64,000 nucleotides of DNA from Cricetomys ansorgei (lineage: Eukaryota; Chordata; Mammalia; Rodentia; Nesomyidae), in the NCBI GenBank assembly GCA_026225945.1, contig JAMJFZ010001133.1, positions 875,001 through 939,000 on the forward strand. The letters run 5' to 3'. This document shows, one piece after another, positions 60,801 through 64,000 of this stretch. Position numbers and translations under genes: made by a program. The number at the start of each line of letters is the position of its first letter. The first letter of the stretch is position 1. Under the pieces are notes generated by a model. It was not told the DNA's origin and did no database searches. It saw only the letters and a list, made by a program, of their open reading frames with translations.

Positions 60801-61503
60801 GAATTTTATTTGTTTAGCGTAGAAAATTTTGTTCTGGAAGGATAACTGAAAAATTTCATCCTCTTTCATACCAGTTGGCATGATGGAAATTCAAGGAATG
60901 TGCTAGAACATAGTTGCGATGTTATAATTAATAGCCGCTGTGTCCAGCATATTGAGAAAGGCAGCTATGCAGATGGAGAAATGCTAGTTCGTACCCAAGA
61001 CAGATTGGAACCACGGAATTTGGCTGATGGTCAGAACCAGCTGATGAAGATTCTTATTAATTAGACCAGATGGTGACCAACAATAGCAATGCTTTAGAAA
61101 AGAGCTAAAGTAAAGTTGTAGTGGTTAATTAGTATCAGCAAAATGTTTCTAAGATTAGAACACTCTTTTTTTTTTTTTCTGCCAAAAAGTTAACTTCTTA
61201 AAATTAAGTCATTTCTGTGATTTTTGCCTCTGGGTTCTCCTTTTGTAAATGTAAAGTTTCCATGCCATGAATGTTTGCTCAGTTTGGGATCACTCCACGA
61301 AGGGCTTCATTAATTTTAAAGATGCATTTAAAGTTGTGTTGAGCATTCAGAGAGTCACGGTAAGGAGCAACAGTCGTTTAAAGCCCTGTAAGAGATGAGA
61401 GTTCTGTGTCACTGGAGGCAGAAAACATGGAACATTTAAAAATTGTTACTGACAAATATGATCTGTCATTTTAAAAACAGAAACAAATGACCTTCATGAA
61501 CCC
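57841..61503. other. Non-coding unique sequence
   Basis: No gene or clear repeat is recognised. The minus frames at 58571-58990 and 58963-59226 are open but unlike any family I know. An octamer ATGCAAAT occurs near 59987. Confidence 0.5.

Positions 61504-61570
<67 letters not shown>
61504..61570 (+). repeat. (GT)n microsatellite
   Basis: About 67 bp of GT units with one GC interruption near 61531. Confidence 0.97.
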
Positions 61571-61571
<1 letters not shown>

Positions 61572-61682
61572 CTTTGCCTATTCCAAGCCGTTGTACAAAG
61601 TGGAAATTAATTTGTTGTCTGACGAAATTTAAAGCTCCTTTATTTGTTCTCTGTTCCGTCCCCTTCCTTTCCTAGCCTTTTT

Positions 61683-61775
61683 ATTTCTTCCTTTATTCCT
61701 TCTTTCCTTCCTTCATTCATTCCTTCAGTTATTCCTTCCTTCCTTCCTTCCTTCCTTCCTTCCTTCCTTCCTTCC
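61683..61775 (+). repeat. (TTCC)n tetranucleotide repeat
   Basis: Imperfect TTCC/TTCA units lead into a perfect TTCC run at about 61733-61775. Confidence 0.95.
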
Positions 61776-62797
61776 TGATTTTCATCACAGATTTTTATGA
61801 AGATATTAGGGTTTGTGCAGAGGAAAGGAAAGATTGCATGACAATATAACATTTGCACTGGAGGTTCTTCAGAGATACTCATGTGACAGGAGTGACAGCT
61901 AGGCTCTCATCTGCCTAAGAAACCAGGGCTCCCACAAGGGAAATGAGAATAGTTTATTATGTAGCCTAATACAAATGACCACGATTTAGGAACACGGACT
62001 AAGGTTACCCCAAATACCATGTTATGATGTAATAGCTGTTTCTGTGAAGTTTTTATAGTAACAGAATGAAAGAAATCACAAATTAAGACATTCTCTAATA
62101 CACTGATGCAAACATCACATAGGTTCCAGAAAAGTGGGAGCCCTGCTCTCACTTTGCGTTGGTGGAAACCTGGGCTGTCTTTATTCGTGATATCACAAGG
62201 ATATTAAGTGACATACAGAGTTAGGTAATAAATGGCTACCATGGATGAGCCAAGCTGACATCCTGGGATAATCATGAGTCCTCTGTAGATTCTTTCATGC
62301 ACACACTGGGTGGTCAGCTGGCTAGTAGTTGGGCTGACACTATTGCAATGAAGTATCCTCATGTTTAAGGGTGAGGATGTTATACACCCTTTCTTCAGTG
62401 TGGTGTTTAATACATTCTCAGGCATTCACTACCTGATATAATTTTGAGATGCTCATATGCTCAGCTAGTTCCTATTTATTTTGGTAAATGCAGAGTGGCT
62501 CCTTTCTACATCTGAGGCATAAGATACCTATCAGTCTGCACTTTGTGGATGGTGTCAGACAGAGAGTAAGACAAACAATGTTGTTATGTGCCTACCAAGG
62601 TCTCTTCACCTTGACTTGTTATTTCTACTCAAAGTAAAAAACAGTTTTAAGGTAGAGTCTGTCAGGACTGGGCACAGCCTGGAAACACATTGTTTTATGC
62701 AATTTGGAGGAGTTTAGAGCAGGGCACAGCCCTGTTTTGAAACTACCCCACCACAGCACATTGCTTCAAATTATAGAGCTATGGGCCACTATTGAGT
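61776..62797. other. Non-coding unique sequence
   Basis: No gene or repeat family is recognised. Confidence 0.5.
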
Positions 62798-63725
62798 GCT
62801 GGGGTTTGAATGCGATGATTCCCATAATCTCGGGCATTTGAACACTCATTTCCACGTTGGTAGTGCTGTTTGGGAAGGTTTAGGAAGTATGTCACTGGAA
62901 AGGCTACTTGTTGTGTATCTGTTTCCTCTGAGATTGGAACATTCCATCCTATAGAAAAGCTCCTAAAGTGGGAGGGTAAACAATTCAAAATAGCTTCAGG
63001 AAGTCCCTGAAACTGACCAGGTTCACCAGGCTCCTTCTTCCCAAGAGTAAATGAGCCAAGCTTCTGAGTATCTGAATATCTGAACTCTCAGATAACCAAG
63101 TCACAAATGAATCTCTAAGACCAGACCAGCTGCCTGGAAGAAGCAGAAACCAAATCAGCTGCCTGGAAGAGGTTTAGACCTGAGACATTTAGAAGGCACA
63201 CTCTCCAACATGTTGAGCTGCCTACAGGCTGTGTACAGTGTGCTCCAAGTTTCTAGCTTTTGTGACCTGTTACCCATGCTGGAGTGGGTTTTGGAGATGC
63301 AGCTGTCTTTGAGTCATTTCTGCTCCTGTAAGTAACCCTCAAAATCATGTAAGTAACACTAATAAAACTCACTGGACTTCGGTAGTATCCATTCTTGGGT
63401 CTGTTGTGGGTGCCCAATCTTGGGTGAGTGGACATGTGTGTTGCATCTCCTCAATAAAAAACTTGTCATACAACACCTGTTTGGATGTTTCAAAGCTCCA
63501 GAAACATCAAAGTCCCCTGGGATTCCCAGGGGTATATTCTCTGCTTCCTGCTTGAGGCTCAAGATGAGAGCCTTCAGCATGCTGCTCTAGCTTCCATGCC
63601 CACCACCTCTTAGCCATGATGAACCCTAAATCTTGGGAACCTTAAACCCAAATAAATCCTTCCTTTTATAAGTTGCCTTGGTCATGGTACTATAAAATAC
63701 CACAGAAACAGAAAAGTAACTAATA
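62798..63725 (+). mobile_element. MaLR/MT-like LTR split by a nested ERV-type LTR
   Basis: The left piece (62798-62911; CTGGGGTTTGAATGCGATGATT..., GGTAGTGCTGTTTGGGAAGGTTTAGGAAG) and the right piece (about 63535-63725; AAATAAATCCTTCCTTTTATAAG, TTGCCTTGGTCATGGTACTATAAAATACCACAG) are the 5' and 3' ends of one MaLR-type LTR. About 0.6 kb of foreign sequence lies between them. Confidence 0.6.
62912..63534 (+). mobile_element. ERV-type solo LTR (nested)
   Basis: The block has GAAGTCCCTGAAACTGACCAGG, AAGAGTAAATGAGCCAAGCTTC and CAGCTGCCTGGAAGA twice. AATAAAACTCACTGGACTTC follows, a typical R/U5 entry with polyadenylation signal, and a second AATAAA lies near 63453. I recognise this as a rodent ERV LTR but cannot name the family. 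The ends are uncertain. Confidence 0.55.
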
Positions 63726-63831
63726 CAACTAGTAAAGTTGAATAGTGCAGACAGAGGAAGAAAGGAATAGTCCCCCGCCAGAAGCTGCACCTGACTCAGT
63801 CGGGGAGGGGGACACAGTGGGAACTGAGTTC

Positions 63832-63990
63832 ACATGGCTGCACACACCCATAGAAGCTCCACGTGTGGAAGTCAGAAGATAATTTGGAGCAGTTGGTTCT
63901 ATCCTTCTACTGTGTGGGTCCAGAAGATTGAACTCAGGTCTTCAGGCTTAGTGGCAAGCATGTTTTCCTCATTAAGGTGTCTCACGAGCC
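63832..63990 (-). mobile_element. B2/B3-type SINE, antisense, tail-truncated
   Basis: GAAGATTGAACTCAGGTCTTCAGGCTTAGTGGCAAGCATGTTTTCC and AAGGTGTCTCACGAGCC form the reversed head and body of a B2/B3-class SINE. Confidence 0.8.
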
Positions 63991-64000
63991 TTTGTTTATT

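Overview
The window is mammalian nuclear DNA from a muroid (mouse-like) rodent. The evidence is a canonical GT-AG spliced gene, together with B1, B2/B3-type and ID-like SINEs, a rodent L1, MaLR-type LTRs and the rodent hAT repeat URR1. The species cannot be fixed from the sequence. There are no operons, CRISPR arrays, plasmid or prokaryotic features.

One gene is present. Positions 2019-14425 on the + strand hold the last six exons of the atypical cadherin gene Fat4. The six coding pieces (86, 180, 125, 218, 262 and 1862 nt) sum to 2733 nt and keep one open frame of 910 residues plus stop, about the last fifth of a protein of roughly 4,980 residues. In order they encode the end of the first laminin-G domain, an EGF-like domain, the second laminin-G domain, membrane-proximal EGF-like/cysteine-rich sequence, one transmembrane helix and a cytoplasmic tail of about 450 residues. 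The 3' UTR runs to an ATTAAA signal at 14398, with an AATAAA at 14511 as an alternative. From family knowledge, FAT4 is a giant cell-surface receptor for DCHS1 that acts in planar polarity and Hippo-linked growth control.

From about 14.4 kb to the end (about 50 kb) I find no protein-coding gene and no RNA gene. This looks like a gene-poor flank filled with old repeats. The notable ones are two URR1 hAT elements (2593, 17818), a MaLR LTR (19280), and an internally deleted antisense L1 (about 21.26-23.66 kb) that carries a B1 and an LTR-like insertion. There is also a B2-then-B1 double insertion into one target site (24.44-24.85 kb), a minus-strand non-autonomous class II ERV with both LTRs, primer-binding site and polypurine tract (33959-35664), a G-quadruplex-type (GGGAA)n array (49341-49432), and an ERV-type LTR nested in a MaLR-like LTR (62.8-63.7 kb). 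Between the repeats lie unique, AT-rich blocks (about 20.6, 39.1, 43.6 and 57.4 kb) that look like candidate distal regulatory elements. Conservation cannot be tested from one sequence.

I found no convincing new biological system. The most checkable items are the ERV architecture, the same-site SINE insertions, the deleted L1, the GGGAA array and the candidate enhancers.
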